In this document: in pieces, positions 52,247-61,221 of the stretch
Numbering within the stretch: the stretch's first letter is position 1
Layout: every line of letters starts with the position of its first letter
Assembly: GCF_900141755.1 (NCBI RefSeq)
Contig: NZ_LT670844.1
Location: 4,960,001-5,024,000 of the forward strand
Direction of reading: 5' to 3'
Source of the DNA: Bradyrhizobium lablabi
GTDB taxonomy: Bacteria; Pseudomonadota; Alphaproteobacteria; Rhizobiales; Xanthobacteraceae
Length of the DNA: 64,000 nt
Notes under the pieces: generated by a model
Told to the model about the DNA's origin: nothing
The model's input: the letters and a program-made list of their open reading frames with translations, nothing else
Database searches by the model: none
Program-made: the position numbers and the translations under genes

Positions 52247-52536
52247 CCCCGTGGTCCGTGTTGTCGAACGGCGCCTGCCATGAGCTGGGCAACAATCGCG
52301 CCGGACAATTGGACGAGCAGCCAAATGCTGACCAGCTTGAGCCCGCCGAGTAGTCCATTGGCATGTGGCAACAGCCCAAGAACGACAAGGCCAAGGCCAA
52401 GATTGTCCACCTTGGTCAGCGCGTGCAGACGCGTTAGCGAGTCCGGGAAGCGGAGCAAACCAACCGTACCCGCCAGAAAGAAGAACGCACCCGCCGAGAC
52501 CGCGGAAACGGTGAAGATGTTAAACACAAGGTTCAT
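52243..52536 (-). CDS. mnhG: Na+/H+ antiporter subunit G (Mrp type)
   Basis: 97 residues with three membrane helices. MnhG pattern: AGAFFFLAGTVGLLRFPDSLTRLHALTKVDNLG (G-x-x-x-R-x-P-D-x-x-x-R-x-H-A-x-x-x), followed by LLGGLKLVSIWLLVQLSGAI. It is a small accessory subunit. The gene overlaps mnhF by 4 bases and the MrpB-like gene by 4. Confidence 0.93.
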   Translation of the reverse strand: MNLVFNIFTVSAVSAGAFFFLAGTVGLLRFPDSLTRLHALTKVDNLGLGLVVLGLLPHANGLLGGLKLVSIWLLVQLSGAIVAQLMAGAVRQHGPRG

Positions 52537-52820
52537 CCGCCGCTCGTTGCCTTTGGGATCTCGCTCTCGGAATCGGACGCGTTTCTGACGAACGCGACTG
52601 CCGCGAATGCGGCAAACAGCGCCAACATCAATGCAACATCCACGATCGGCGACGTTTCGGTCGCCGCGGCCAGCAAAAGAAGTATAGCGACGCCACCCGT
52701 GCCCAATAGCTGCGCCACCATCATGTGGTCGACCTCGGCCGGGCGCTGAAGAATGACAAACAAACCGAGCGCGACCATCGTCAGCACGAAACCCGCGGCT
52801 CCGAACAGGAAGCTAGTCAT
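52533..52820 (-). CDS. mnhF: Na+/H+ antiporter subunit F (Mrp type)
   Basis: 95 residues with three membrane helices: VLTMVALGLFVILQRPAEVD, MMVAQLLGTGGVAILLLLA and PIVDVALMLALFAAFAAVAF. The D-x-A-L-x-L-A-L-x-x-x-x-x-x-x-A sequence of the last helix is the clearest family trait. It is a small accessory subunit, overlapping mnhE by 8 bases and mnhG by 4. Confidence 0.9.
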   Translation of the reverse strand: MTSFLFGAAGFVLTMVALGLFVILQRPAEVDHMMVAQLLGTGGVAILLLLAAATETSPIVDVALMLALFAAFAAVAFVRNASDSESEIPKATSGG

Positions 52821-53355
52821 TGCGCTGTACCCCTCCGAGTGTCTGCGTGCATAGGGTTTCCTCCGCGGCCAACTGCTCGACCACCGGCTGCGTTATATCG
52901 AGACAATGGATGGACAGCCCGTCGCCTTCCGCGGATCCGCACGGAAGCGTGCCCGGCAGCAAACTCACTATTGCGCAGAAGGTATTTCTCCTTGTGCCCG
53001 GCGGCAGGTGCGTTTGATAGATCACGAAGCCGGGCCGCAACGGCAGCCGAGGATCAAGCGCCCGCCAGGCGACGTCTATCCCGGCACCAATTGATTGACG
53101 CAGAAAGTGCAGTACGAGTTCGGCAAGCTTGATGGGACGCAGTTTCCATTGCTTCGCCGGCATCAGGCGCAGACTGGCCCAGGTTGCCGCGACAGCAGCT
53201 ACCGACCCGGCCGCGAGATCGGCAGAGTCGGCGTCAGTTAGCACCAGCCAGAAGCCAAAAAATACGGCAGCGCGGGAAATCGCACCCGCGAGGGCACCGC
53301 CCGGATTTTTCACGAGCGGCCCCACGCGCCTGCTTCGTTCCTCCAACGGGTTCAT
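52813..53355 (-). CDS. mnhE: Na+/H+ antiporter subunit E (Mrp type)
   Basis: 180 residues. Two to three N-terminal membrane helices (RAAVFFGFWLVLTDADSADLAAGSVAAVAATWASL), then the MnhE cytoplasmic core LAELVLHFLRQSIGAGIDVAWRALDP, GFVIYQTHLPPGTRRNTFCAIVSLLPGTLPCG and a C-terminal HCLD. The G-T-x-R-x-x-x-A-x-x-x-x-x-P-G-T motif is typical. First gene of the antiporter operon; the start at 53355 is preceded by GGAGGTTGGTAGGG. A longer frame to 53406 is possible but not needed. Confidence 0.92.
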   Translation of the reverse strand: MNPLEERSRRVGPLVKNPGGALAGAISRAAVFFGFWLVLTDADSADLAAGSVAAVAATWASLRLMPAKQWKLRPIKLAELVLHFLRQSIGAGIDVAWRALDPRLPLRPGFVIYQTHLPPGTRRNTFCAIVSLLPGTLPCGSAEGDGLSIHCLDITQPVVEQLAAEETLCTQTLGGVQRND

Positions 53356-53510
53356 TGACCCTACCAACCTCCGTATTGTTCGATCCAGCGGCACGCCTTC
53401 GCACACCCGCTGCCGGGATCAACACCAACTCACTTGGCGAGCATCAGGAGGCGGCCCTCAGGTTGCCGTTGCCTTCTTATCAACAGGCATAGCGTTCAAA
53501 CGGTCCGCCG

Positions 53511-53768
53511 CTAGTGGCTGCTCCCTCCGCTTCTCCTGGATTTGCTTTTTCCTTTTGAACTGGGGGCAGGTTGCGGGGATTGTTCGGCAGCCAGGGGATG
53601 CTCGGGGATCTGAAGGCGATTGGTGCGGACGTCGTCCCGAATTGCATCGGTGTCCATCCTCGTACCGCGTTCGACGGAATCGCGCGGCTCGGCGGTGACG
53701 GCCGACGCCGCGCATAATCCGATTGTTGCACCGACCAACATGACCAGGCGTTTCATGATCGTTTTCAT
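53511..53768 (-). CDS. small secreted protein, unknown function
   Basis: 85 residues. Signal peptide MKTIMKRLVMLVGATIGLCAASAVTA, then a short hydrophilic mature part with many charged residues and a Lys/Ser-rich end (SSKGKSKSRRSGGSSH). I recognise no domain. AGAGGA lies 7 bases before the ATG at 53768. The gene follows the beta-barrel gene by 10 bases, so the two are probably cotranscribed. It lies 155 bases upstream of the antiporter operon on the same strand. Confidence 0.65.
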   Translation of the reverse strand: MKTIMKRLVMLVGATIGLCAASAVTAEPRDSVERGTRMDTDAIRDDVRTNRLQIPEHPLAAEQSPQPAPSSKGKSKSRRSGGSSH

Positions 53769-53778
53769 GGCCATTCCT

Positions 53779-54591
53779 CTAAAAAGCGAAGTCGAGTCTC
53801 GGGCCTATCTGCCAATCCGTGTAGTGACGCAAGGCAACGTTCGATGTTCGCGCTTCGTAAAGCACGTTGCTGGTAAGCGATATATTGCTGGCAATATTGT
53901 ATTTAAGTCCAAGAGTCGCGGAGTAGATTTGATCTTTACGGCCGGTGTTGAGGCCGTCGGTGAACCAAAATGCTTCGATCAGCGGCGTGCTGACAATCGA
54001 CCATTTCGGATTGAGCTTGACTTCGATTCCGACCAACGCATCGAAACGCCAGCGGCGAGCCTCCGCTAGGTCAGAAAATCGGTAGGTGAGCAGCACGAGC
54101 GGCGAGAGTGTCACATTGTCAAACTGGAAGTCGCGCGTGACCGAACCCATCACATCGTTGGAAGTGAACGCAAGATCGCGGTAGATGCCGTCGAAATCAT
54201 ATCTGTTTTCGTAAGTGGCGGTTATCCTCCAGCCGTATAGATTCTCGGTCAGCCGCGCCCCCAAGCGTGCGATCGCGGCATTGCCGTCATGCTCGGTTGC
54301 AAAAGATTCGAACTGTGTTCGAGCATAGATGCGGTACGACAAATCGGGCGACAAATTGCCGTCCAGCCTCACACTCACGTCAGGCTCATAAAAGAAGTCG
54401 CGACGCCGGTCGTCCCGGCTGAACAGCGCGTTCTCGGTATACGTTGGAGAGACGGATCCAACGACGCTCCAGGAAGGCGCGGTCGGAGCGAACGCAACCG
54501 GCTTGAATTCGGTCAGATCTAGGTCGGCGGCAAAAGCTCCGCTCGCGCTGAAAAATCCGAAAATCGGCAACAGAGCTCTAGATCCGCGCAT
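53779..54591 (-). CDS. outer-membrane beta-barrel protein, unknown substrate
   Basis: 270 residues. Signal peptide MRGSRALLPIFGFFSASGAFA, then a strongly alternating beta pattern (WSVVGSVSPTYTENAL, LSYRIYARTQFESFA, WRITATYENRYDF, WSIVSTPLIEAFWF) and a C-terminal phenylalanine (RLDFAF), the BAM recognition signature. About 12 strands are likely. It is unlike the Omp31-type porin at 19860-20588. I cannot name a family. The small secreted-protein gene follows directly, suggesting a functional pair. Confidence 0.8.
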   Translation of the reverse strand: MRGSRALLPIFGFFSASGAFAADLDLTEFKPVAFAPTAPSWSVVGSVSPTYTENALFSRDDRRRDFFYEPDVSVRLDGNLSPDLSYRIYARTQFESFATEHDGNAAIARLGARLTENLYGWRITATYENRYDFDGIYRDLAFTSNDVMGSVTRDFQFDNVTLSPLVLLTYRFSDLAEARRWRFDALVGIEVKLNPKWSIVSTPLIEAFWFTDGLNTGRKDQIYSATLGLKYNIASNISLTSNVLYEARTSNVALRHYTDWQIGPRLDFAF

Positions 54592-54832
54592 TGGAATCTC
54601 CCACGGAGTCTTTGTCCATTGGCCGGAGCTCGTTCAGGCTACGCCCGCATTGTCACTTGTCAAGAAACCGCTCAACCAGCATTGAAATAGCTCGATGGCG
54701 TTGCAAACAAATCACACGCTCTCACTTCGCGGCAGGCGGTAGAGCGCGCGGAACCTTGTCGACGCGCCGACTCACGATTTGATTCGGGTCCGAACGCAGC
54801 CGTCGCTGGCCGAGCGAGCGTTGTCGAACGGC

Positions 54833-56095
54833 CTAGTAGTCCACCGCATCGCGGATAATCGGACAGGTCATGCAGTGACCGCCACCGCGGCCGCGGCCGA
54901 GTTCGGCACCAACGATCGTGACGACCTCGATGCCTTCCTTGCGCAGCAGAGTATTCGTATATGTGTTCCGGTCGTAGGCGAAGACAACACCCGGAGACGC
55001 ACAAACAAGATTTGCGCCGCTATCCCATTGCGTCCGCTCGCGCATATAAGCATTGCCGCCGGTCTCGACCACGCGCAGCTTCTTGAGGCCAAGTGCATCG
55101 GCTATCACCTCGACGAACGGCTTGTCGTCCTTGCGCAACTCAACTCCGCCCGACTTGTTGCTCGGCCGGTATGAAAACGCGGTGATGTTGTTCACGATGT
55201 CGGGATAGAGCAGAACACAGTCGCGGTCGGCGAATGTGAAGACTGTATCCAGATGCATCGCCGCGCGGAGCTTGGGCATCGCCGCCACAATGACCCGCTC
55301 TACCGCGCCTTTTTCAAATAGCGCGGCTGCGAGTTGGCTGATGGCCTGGCGCGAGGTGCGCTCGCTCAAGCCGATCAGCACATTGCCCTTGCCGATCGGC
55401 ATGACATCGCCGCCCTCGAGCGTGGCGAGGCCATGGTCCTGTGTCGGATCACCCCACCAAACGTTGACTTTGCCGGCGAAGTCGGGATGAAACTTGTAGA
55501 TGGCTGTGGTCAGGATAGGTTCTTCGTGCCGCGCGGGCCAATAAAGCGAGTTGAGGGTGACGCCGCCATAGATCCAGCACGTGGTGTCCCGCGTATACAG
55601 CGTATTGGGAAGGGGAGGCAGCAGGTATTCAGTCATGCCCGCGGCCTCGCGGACAAGTTTGAGCATGTCGCCGCCGTGAGCGTCGGGAAAGTCCAGGGTC
55701 GATAAGCCGCCAATCAGGGTTTCGGCGAGTTCGCGGGGCTGCAGGCCATCGAGATAGCCGCGGATCTCATCGACCAGACCAAGGCCCACCTGATTGGGCA
55801 CAACTTGATTGTCGAGAATCCACTTCTTGGCTTCGGGGATAGCGACCGTCTCCGTGAGCAGGTTATGCATCTCGACCACTTCGACGCCGCGATCGCGCAT
55901 CTTTTGGACGAAATCGAAATGGTCCCGCTTGGCGTTGTCCACCCACAAGACGTCGTCAAATAACAAAGTGTCGCAGTTGGAGGGCGTCAGGCGTTGATGA
56001 GCACGTCCCGGCGCGCACACCATAACCTTGCGCAGCTGACCGACCTCTGAGTGAACGCCGAAGGGGACTGACGATCTGAGATTTGCTTCTGCCAT
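54833..56095 (-). CDS. arcA: arginine deiminase
   Basis: 420 residues. It hydrolyses L-arginine to citrulline and ammonia, the first step of the ADI pathway, which raises cytoplasmic pH and can yield ATP. Catalytic Cys408 is in [10 protein letters not shown]. Other family motifs are [43 protein letters not shown] (catalytic His and Asp) and [11 protein letters not shown]. Start at MAEANLRSS (56095); an open frame to 56188 is outside the family. The antiporter gene lies 14 bases upstream. No carbamoyltransferase (arcB) or carbamate kinase (arcC) is in the window. Confidence 0.96.
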   Translation of the reverse strand: MAEANLRSSVPFGVHSEVGQLRKVMVCAPGRAHQRLTPSNCDTLLFDDVLWVDNAKRDHFDFVQKMRDRGVEVVEMHNLLTETVAIPEAKKWILDNQVVPNQVGLGLVDEIRGYLDGLQPRELAETLIGGLSTLDFPDAHGGDMLKLVREAAGMTEYLLPPLPNTLYTRDTTCWIYGGVTLNSLYWPARHEEPILTTAIYKFHPDFAGKVNVWWGDPTQDHGLATLEGGDVMPIGKGNVLIGLSERTSRQAISQLAAALFEKGAVERVIVAAMPKLRAAMHLDTVFTFADRDCVLLYPDIVNNITAFSYRPSNKSGGVELRKDDKPFVEVIADALGLKKLRVVETGGNAYMRERTQWDSGANLVCASPGVVFAYDRNTYTNTLLRKEGIEVVTIVGAELGRGRGGGHCMTCPIIRDAVDY

Positions 56096-56109
56096 GAGAT
56101 CCGCCTTGC

Positions 56110-57540
56110 CTAGATGGTGATGTAGCCGGTCGCCAGCCCGTGGATGCCAACCGCCGCGCCGATCAGCGCGACGGCGAAGATGACCCATTCCACCGCGGTG
56201 AAGAGCTGCTTTTTCTGCTCCCGCTTCGCCCAGATGTAGAGCACGGTGCCGGGCCCGTAGAGGATCGCCGAGAGCAGCAGGAACTTCATCCCGGCGGCAT
56301 AGAGCAGGAACAGGGTATAGATCACTGCGAGACCGGCGATGATCAGATCCCGCGTGCGCTCCTCTGGCCGCGTTCCGTAGGTTTCGCCGCGCCTGGCCAT
56401 CAGGAATCCGTATGCCGCGACGAGGAAGAACGGAATCAGCGCCATCACGCTGGTCAGATTCAACATCAGCGAGAACGCGTCATTGGACCAAAAGGTGCTG
56501 ATGACGAAAAGCTGAACGATGATGTTGGTCATCCATAGCGCAGCCGCCGGCACTTTGTTCTGGTTCTCGGTTGCGAAAACCTTCGGCATGTCCTTGGTCT
56601 TTGCAGCTACCGAGAGTACCTCGGCGCAAATCAGGGACCATGCGAGATAAGCGCCTAGCACCGAGACGATCAAACCGGCACTGACGAAGACTGCGCCCCA
56701 GTGCCCGACCACGGCCTCCAGCACCGTTGCCATCGACGGCTGACGCATGCCGGCAACGTCGGCGCGGGTGAGAGCGGCGTATGGCAGCATGGTGACCAGC
56801 ACCATCAGGGTCGTTACGCCGAGAAAGCCAAAAATGGTCGCCGTGCCGACGTCGGAACGTTCTTTGGCATAGCGCGAATACACGCTCGCACCCTCGATCC
56901 CGAGGAAGACGAACACCGTAACGAGCATCGTCGCGCGGATCTGGTCGAACAGGCTGGCGGGCGGCATGCCTTCGCCGCCCCAGAAGTTCGCGCGGAACAG
57001 ATTGGCCTTGAACGCGAAAATCAGGAGTACGATGAAAACCAGGATAGGGACGATCTTTGCGATCGTGACGACGGTATTGATAGCGGCAGCCTGCTGGACT
57101 CCCCGCAGGATCATGAAGTGAAAGAGCCAAATTCCGATCGAGGCGACGACGATCGCCGTAACCGTGTTGCCATCCCCGAAGATCGGAAAGAACGCGCCGA
57201 GCGTTGACTTGATCAGAACCCAATACGAAACGTTGCCGATGCAACTACCGACCCAGTAGCCGAGCGCCGACAAAAAACCGGGATAGTCGCCGAACCCGGC
57301 CTTGGCATAGGCGTAGACGCCGGCGTCCAGATCGGGTTTGCGTTCGGCGAGCGCCTGAAACACGCGGGCCAGCATGTACATGCCGCCTCCCGCGATGCAC
57401 CACGCAATGATGGCGCCAAAGGGCCCGGTCGCGAGCGCGAAGGTTCGCGGCAACGAAAAAATGCCCGAGCCCACCATTGACCCGACCACCATCGCGGTCA
57501 GGGCGAACAAAGAAAGCTTCTGTGCCGGCTGCGACGTCAT
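56110..57540 (-). CDS. arcD: arginine:ornithine antiporter-like APC transporter
   Basis: 476 residues with about 13 membrane helices. APC-superfamily start [19 protein letters not shown] (G-x-G-x-G loop of TM1) and [20 protein letters not shown] in TM3, then [21 protein letters not shown] (TM6) and [22 protein letters not shown], as in ArcD/LysI-type basic amino-acid antiporters. It exchanges arginine for ornithine or a related product, feeding arginine deiminase encoded immediately downstream. GAGG precedes the ATG at 57540; the frame is open to 57555. Confidence 0.93.
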   Translation of the reverse strand: MTSQPAQKLSLFALTAMVVGSMVGSGIFSLPRTFALATGPFGAIIAWCIAGGGMYMLARVFQALAERKPDLDAGVYAYAKAGFGDYPGFLSALGYWVGSCIGNVSYWVLIKSTLGAFFPIFGDGNTVTAIVVASIGIWLFHFMILRGVQQAAAINTVVTIAKIVPILVFIVLLIFAFKANLFRANFWGGEGMPPASLFDQIRATMLVTVFVFLGIEGASVYSRYAKERSDVGTATIFGFLGVTTLMVLVTMLPYAALTRADVAGMRQPSMATVLEAVVGHWGAVFVSAGLIVSVLGAYLAWSLICAEVLSVAAKTKDMPKVFATENQNKVPAAALWMTNIIVQLFVISTFWSNDAFSLMLNLTSVMALIPFFLVAAYGFLMARRGETYGTRPEERTRDLIIAGLAVIYTLFLLYAAGMKFLLLSAILYGPGTVLYIWAKREQKKQLFTAVEWVIFAVALIGAAVGIHGLATGYITI

Positions 57541-57653
57541 ATCGAACCTCAGCAATGCCAGCCAGCGAAAACCCTTGTGGTTCGGGTGTGGCCCTGAGTG
57601 ACGCTAAATCGGCTACAATTCGAGCGGAGTTGCAGCCGCATCACGACGCTGCT

Positions 57654-57908
57654 TTAGGGTCGGATTCCCATTCGCCCGGCACAATCGTGATAGGCCGACG
57701 AACCTCTCACGTTTCTCTCTGTAGTTGCACCAGGGTTCGTTACAAGGACGGCCGACGCCGCTTCATTGGCTTGCCTGAAACACTCCGCTCGTTTGGCTTC
57801 GAGTGCTTGGCTTGATCGGCTCGCAGCCGCCGCTTCGGAAATTGACAACCCAAGAAGCGCGGGAACAAGCAGGGCTAATGCAAATCGTGCGTTCGGATTC
57901 TGCATCAT
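57654..57908 (-). CDS. small secreted protein, unknown function
   Basis: 84 residues. Signal peptide MMQNPNARFALALLVPALLGLSISEAAAA, then a short mature protein with two cysteines (RAECFRQANEAA and HDCAGRMGIRP) that could form one disulfide. Similar short secreted proteins with C-x-x-x-A-N-x-x-A and H-x-C-x-x-x-x-G patterns are frequent in Bradyrhizobium. AAGGAGGCG directly before the double ATG supports it. It lies upstream of arcD on the same strand, with a 113-base gap. Confidence 0.75.
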   Translation of the reverse strand: MMQNPNARFALALLVPALLGLSISEAAAASRSSQALEAKRAECFRQANEAASAVLVTNPGATTERNVRGSSAYHDCAGRMGIRP

Positions 57909-58103
57909 CGCCTCCTTTTTTAGAAAGGCATAGTGCACCTTTAGAATGTGCCGCGATATCGGGTGATCACCTAGTTGAAGACGTGGAATTACCCCTATCG
58001 CGGAATGCGAAAAGCTATCCCGGCCGTGAATTTGAAGACATTTGAAGAAAGCCGCTCTCTTGTTTCGATCTTTGAAGATTTCGATCGATGCAAGACGCGG
58101 GCG

Positions 58104-58154
58104 CGATCTTGCATTTTGGGCGAGCTTGCATTTTGCGCGAGCTTGCATCTTTGC
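58104..58154. repeat. three 17-base tandem repeats
   Basis: Three adjoining units: CGATCTTGCATTTTGGG, CGAGCTTGCATTTTGCG and CGAGCTTGCATCTTTGC. They end 4 bases before the stop codon of the RND pump gene, so they form its immediate 3' flank. Each contains the TTGCAT core. Confidence 0.8.
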
Positions 58155-58158
58155 ATGA

Positions 58159-61100
58159 CTATGCCGAACTGGACGAAGCATCCGGCGATGCTTCGTTTCC
58201 CTTGAACCAGGCAACATACAATGTGGGCAGAAAGATCAGCGTCAAAATCGTCGCGACCAACAAACCTCCCATAATTGCAAAGGCCATCGGTCCCCAGAAC
58301 ACCGTCGGAGCAATCGGTATCATACCGAGAACGGTGGATACAGCCGTCAGCATGATGGGGCGGAAACGGGAGCTGCTGGCATCGATGGCGGCTTCCCAAG
58401 CATTTTTTCCCTGGGAACGCTCCGCCTCGATCTGACCGATCAAGATCACCGCATTCTTGGTAATCATGCCCAGCAGCGCCAGGATGCCCAGGATTGCAAC
58501 GAAGCCCAGCGGTCTGCCAGAAACCAGGAGCGCCGCGACGACACCGATCAGGCCGAGAGGCGCTACGCTGAGGACCAGGAACAATCGTTGGAAGCTTTGT
58601 AACTGGACCATGAGGACGGTGAACATGATGAGCAACATGACCGGTACAACGGCGATGACGGAAGCCTGCGATTTCTTGCTCTCTTCTACAGTCCCGCCAA
58701 CAACGATATTATACGATGGCGGAAGGGTCTTTATCAGGGTTTCCACCAAGGGTGAAAGCGAGGTCACTACCGTCTCCGGCAGGGCTCCCGCGACGATGTC
58801 GGCTTGCACGGTCAGGGTCGGAACGCGGTCGCGCCGCCAGATCAAGGGATATTCCTGCTCATATTCGAAGGTCGCAAACTGACTGAGCGGAACCGTTTGC
58901 CCACCGGGCAACGGCACTTGCAGGGTGCGCAGAGTGGAAAGCGAGACGCGCTGCTCATCCGTCGCACGTGCGATGACGTCGACCAAAAAGATATCGTCGC
59001 GCACTTGGGTAACGGCGGTGCCGGATATGACGGTATTCAGAACATTGGCTAGTGCTTGCGAGCTGAGGCCCAGCAAGCGCGCCTCATCCTGGTCGACACG
59101 AATGCGCACCTGCCGGGCGGGCTCGATCCAGTCAAAATTGACCTTTTCGGCTTTGGGATTGGTTGCGATGATCTGGGCGAGCTTGAGAGCAATGGCACGA
59201 ACCTGATCTACGTCGGGACCACTGACGCGATATTGCAGAGGCCATCCGACCGGAGGCCCAAGTTCAAGTGGGTAAACCCGCGAAATTGCGCTTGGAAGCT
59301 GTTCTGCCAGGATTTCTTCCAGCTTCAGACGAAGACGCTCGCGGGCCGCGACGTCCTTTGCAACAATTACGCCTTGGGTGAAAAAATTGTTGGGTAACTG
59401 GACGTTGAGTGGCAGATAGAAGCGAATAGCGCCGCGGCCCACATAAGTGCTCCAGCGCGAGACATCTGGATCGCCCTTCAGAGCAGCATCAAGGCGTTGC
59501 GCCGCGGATTCGCTGGCATAGATCGACGCATTCTGCGGCAGACTGAGGTCAACGAGCAACTCCGGACGATCCGAGGACGGAAAGAATTGCCGGGGTATCA
59601 GCGGAAGCGCGAGAAAGGACGCGACGAAGAGGGCCAACGAAGCGAAAATTGTTACCCATTTCCCTCGCATCGCAAGCGTGAGGAAATCCCGATACCATTG
59701 GTAAATCCTGCCGGGACTGGCGGCCTTTGCCGCCTTCGGTGGAGTGAGAATGACGACACCCAGCAGCGGCGCAAAGATGACCGCAACGAACCAGGACACG
59801 ATCAGTGCGATGCTGACCACCGCGAAGAGCGAGAATGTGTATTCTCCCGCTGAACTGGCAGCAAAGCCGACCGGGACAAAACCTGCGATCGTTACCAGCG
59901 TTCCCGCCAGCATGGCGAACGCGTAGGTCCGGAACGCGTAGGTCGCGGCCTCGACCTTGTCGTCGCCTTCCGCCAATCGATTGAGCGTGGCGTCCGTAGT
60001 CGTCATCGCGTCGTCGACGAGCAACGCGAGGGCAATGATAAGTGCGCCGAGCGATATTCGCTGCATATCGATGCCCGCCATTTTCATGGTCGGAAAAACG
60101 ATGGCCAGCGTCAACGGAATGGAAAGTGCGATGATCAAGCCGGGGCGGACACCGAGACTGATGAAGCTCACCGCGAGAATAATCGCGATCGCTTGCAGCA
60201 GCGACGTCATGAATTCGGAGATGGCGCCGTCGACGGTGACGGCCTGGTCGGCGATTAATTTCGGCTCGATGCCGATAGGCAGGTCCGCCGTGATCCGCGC
60301 CATCAATTGCTTGATGTTCGCGCCCAGAGCAAGAATGTCACCGCCTTCTCGCATGGCGATCGCAAGTCCGATCGCCGGTTCGCCATTCACACGAAAAAGT
60401 GGCTGTGGCGGGTCGGAGTAATCGCGCCGTACTTGCGCGATATCGCTAAGGCGGAGCATCCGTCCGCCGGCGACGAAATTGGTGTTCGCGACATCCTGTT
60501 CGGACAGAAATGCGCCTGAAACCCGCACCGAAAGACTTTCATCGCCGGTTTGAATCGTGCCGGCCGGCCGTACGATGTTCTGCGCTTGCAGCGCGGCAAT
60601 CAGTGCAGATCGGTCGATCCCCAGGCTGGCGAGTTCCTTCATCGAGAATTCGACAAAGATCTTCTCGTCTTGGGTTCCCAGCAGTTCGATTTTTGATACG
60701 TCAGGCACAAGCAGCAGCTGCGAGCGGATATCCTCCACACGGTCACGCAGTTCGCGGTGCGTGAAGCCATCGCTTGTAAAGCCATAGATGATCCCGAACG
60801 TATCGCCGAAATCATCATTGAAGCCGGGCCCAATAATTCCTGCCGGCAGTGTGCTCCGGATATCGCCGACGTTCTTGCGAACCTGATACCAGGTGTCGGA
60901 AACGTCTTTTGCGCTCGCGCTGCCCTTCAGGTTGACAAAGATTGTCGTGACGCCGGCACGCGTGAAGCTGCGCAGAAAATCCAGGTGAGGGGTCTCTTGC
61001 AGTTTGCGCTCGAGCCGTTCAGTGACCTGCTTGAGCGTCTCCTCAACGGTCGCTCCGGGCCAAGCCGCCTGAACTACCATGGTTTTAATGATGAAGGCAG

Positions 61101-61221
61101 GATCCTCGCTGCGGCCAAGTCGGAAATAGGACAAAACCCCCGCGATGACAGCAACAATCATGATATAGGCGACGAGCGAGCGGTTTTTGAGCGCCCATTC
61201 GGAAAGATTGAGCCCCGTCAT
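58159..61221 (-). CDS. RND efflux transporter, inner-membrane pump subunit
   Basis: 1020 residues, full length for a proton-driven HAE1-type pump with 12 membrane helices and two large periplasmic loops. The TM4 proton-relay pair Asp403-Asp404 is in LIIALALLVDDAMTTTDA. The N-terminal NRSLVAYIMIVAVIAGVLSYF and SEDPAFIIKTMVVQAAWPGATVEET match the AcrB/MexB-like subgroup with ExbD-like short loops (YhiV/CusA relatives less likely, no Met triad seen). It exports drugs or toxic solutes with the adaptor encoded just upstream. No outer-membrane channel gene is in the window. Confidence 0.94.
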   Translation of the reverse strand: MTGLNLSEWALKNRSLVAYIMIVAVIAGVLSYFRLGRSEDPAFIIKTMVVQAAWPGATVEETLKQVTERLERKLQETPHLDFLRSFTRAGVTTIFVNLKGSASAKDVSDTWYQVRKNVGDIRSTLPAGIIGPGFNDDFGDTFGIIYGFTSDGFTHRELRDRVEDIRSQLLLVPDVSKIELLGTQDEKIFVEFSMKELASLGIDRSALIAALQAQNIVRPAGTIQTGDESLSVRVSGAFLSEQDVANTNFVAGGRMLRLSDIAQVRRDYSDPPQPLFRVNGEPAIGLAIAMREGGDILALGANIKQLMARITADLPIGIEPKLIADQAVTVDGAISEFMTSLLQAIAIILAVSFISLGVRPGLIIALSIPLTLAIVFPTMKMAGIDMQRISLGALIIALALLVDDAMTTTDATLNRLAEGDDKVEAATYAFRTYAFAMLAGTLVTIAGFVPVGFAASSAGEYTFSLFAVVSIALIVSWFVAVIFAPLLGVVILTPPKAAKAASPGRIYQWYRDFLTLAMRGKWVTIFASLALFVASFLALPLIPRQFFPSSDRPELLVDLSLPQNASIYASESAAQRLDAALKGDPDVSRWSTYVGRGAIRFYLPLNVQLPNNFFTQGVIVAKDVAARERLRLKLEEILAEQLPSAISRVYPLELGPPVGWPLQYRVSGPDVDQVRAIALKLAQIIATNPKAEKVNFDWIEPARQVRIRVDQDEARLLGLSSQALANVLNTVISGTAVTQVRDDIFLVDVIARATDEQRVSLSTLRTLQVPLPGGQTVPLSQFATFEYEQEYPLIWRRDRVPTLTVQADIVAGALPETVVTSLSPLVETLIKTLPPSYNIVVGGTVEESKKSQASVIAVVPVMLLIMFTVLMVQLQSFQRLFLVLSVAPLGLIGVVAALLVSGRPLGFVAILGILALLGMITKNAVILIGQIEAERSQGKNAWEAAIDASSSRFRPIMLTAVSTVLGMIPIAPTVFWGPMAFAIMGGLLVATILTLIFLPTLYVAWFKGNEASPDASSSSA

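Noticed and set aside
54592..54832. Small gene between the barrel gene and arcA
   Set aside because: Short open frames exist on both strands but lack ribosome sites or protein-like composition; I see nothing supportable in this 241-base gap.
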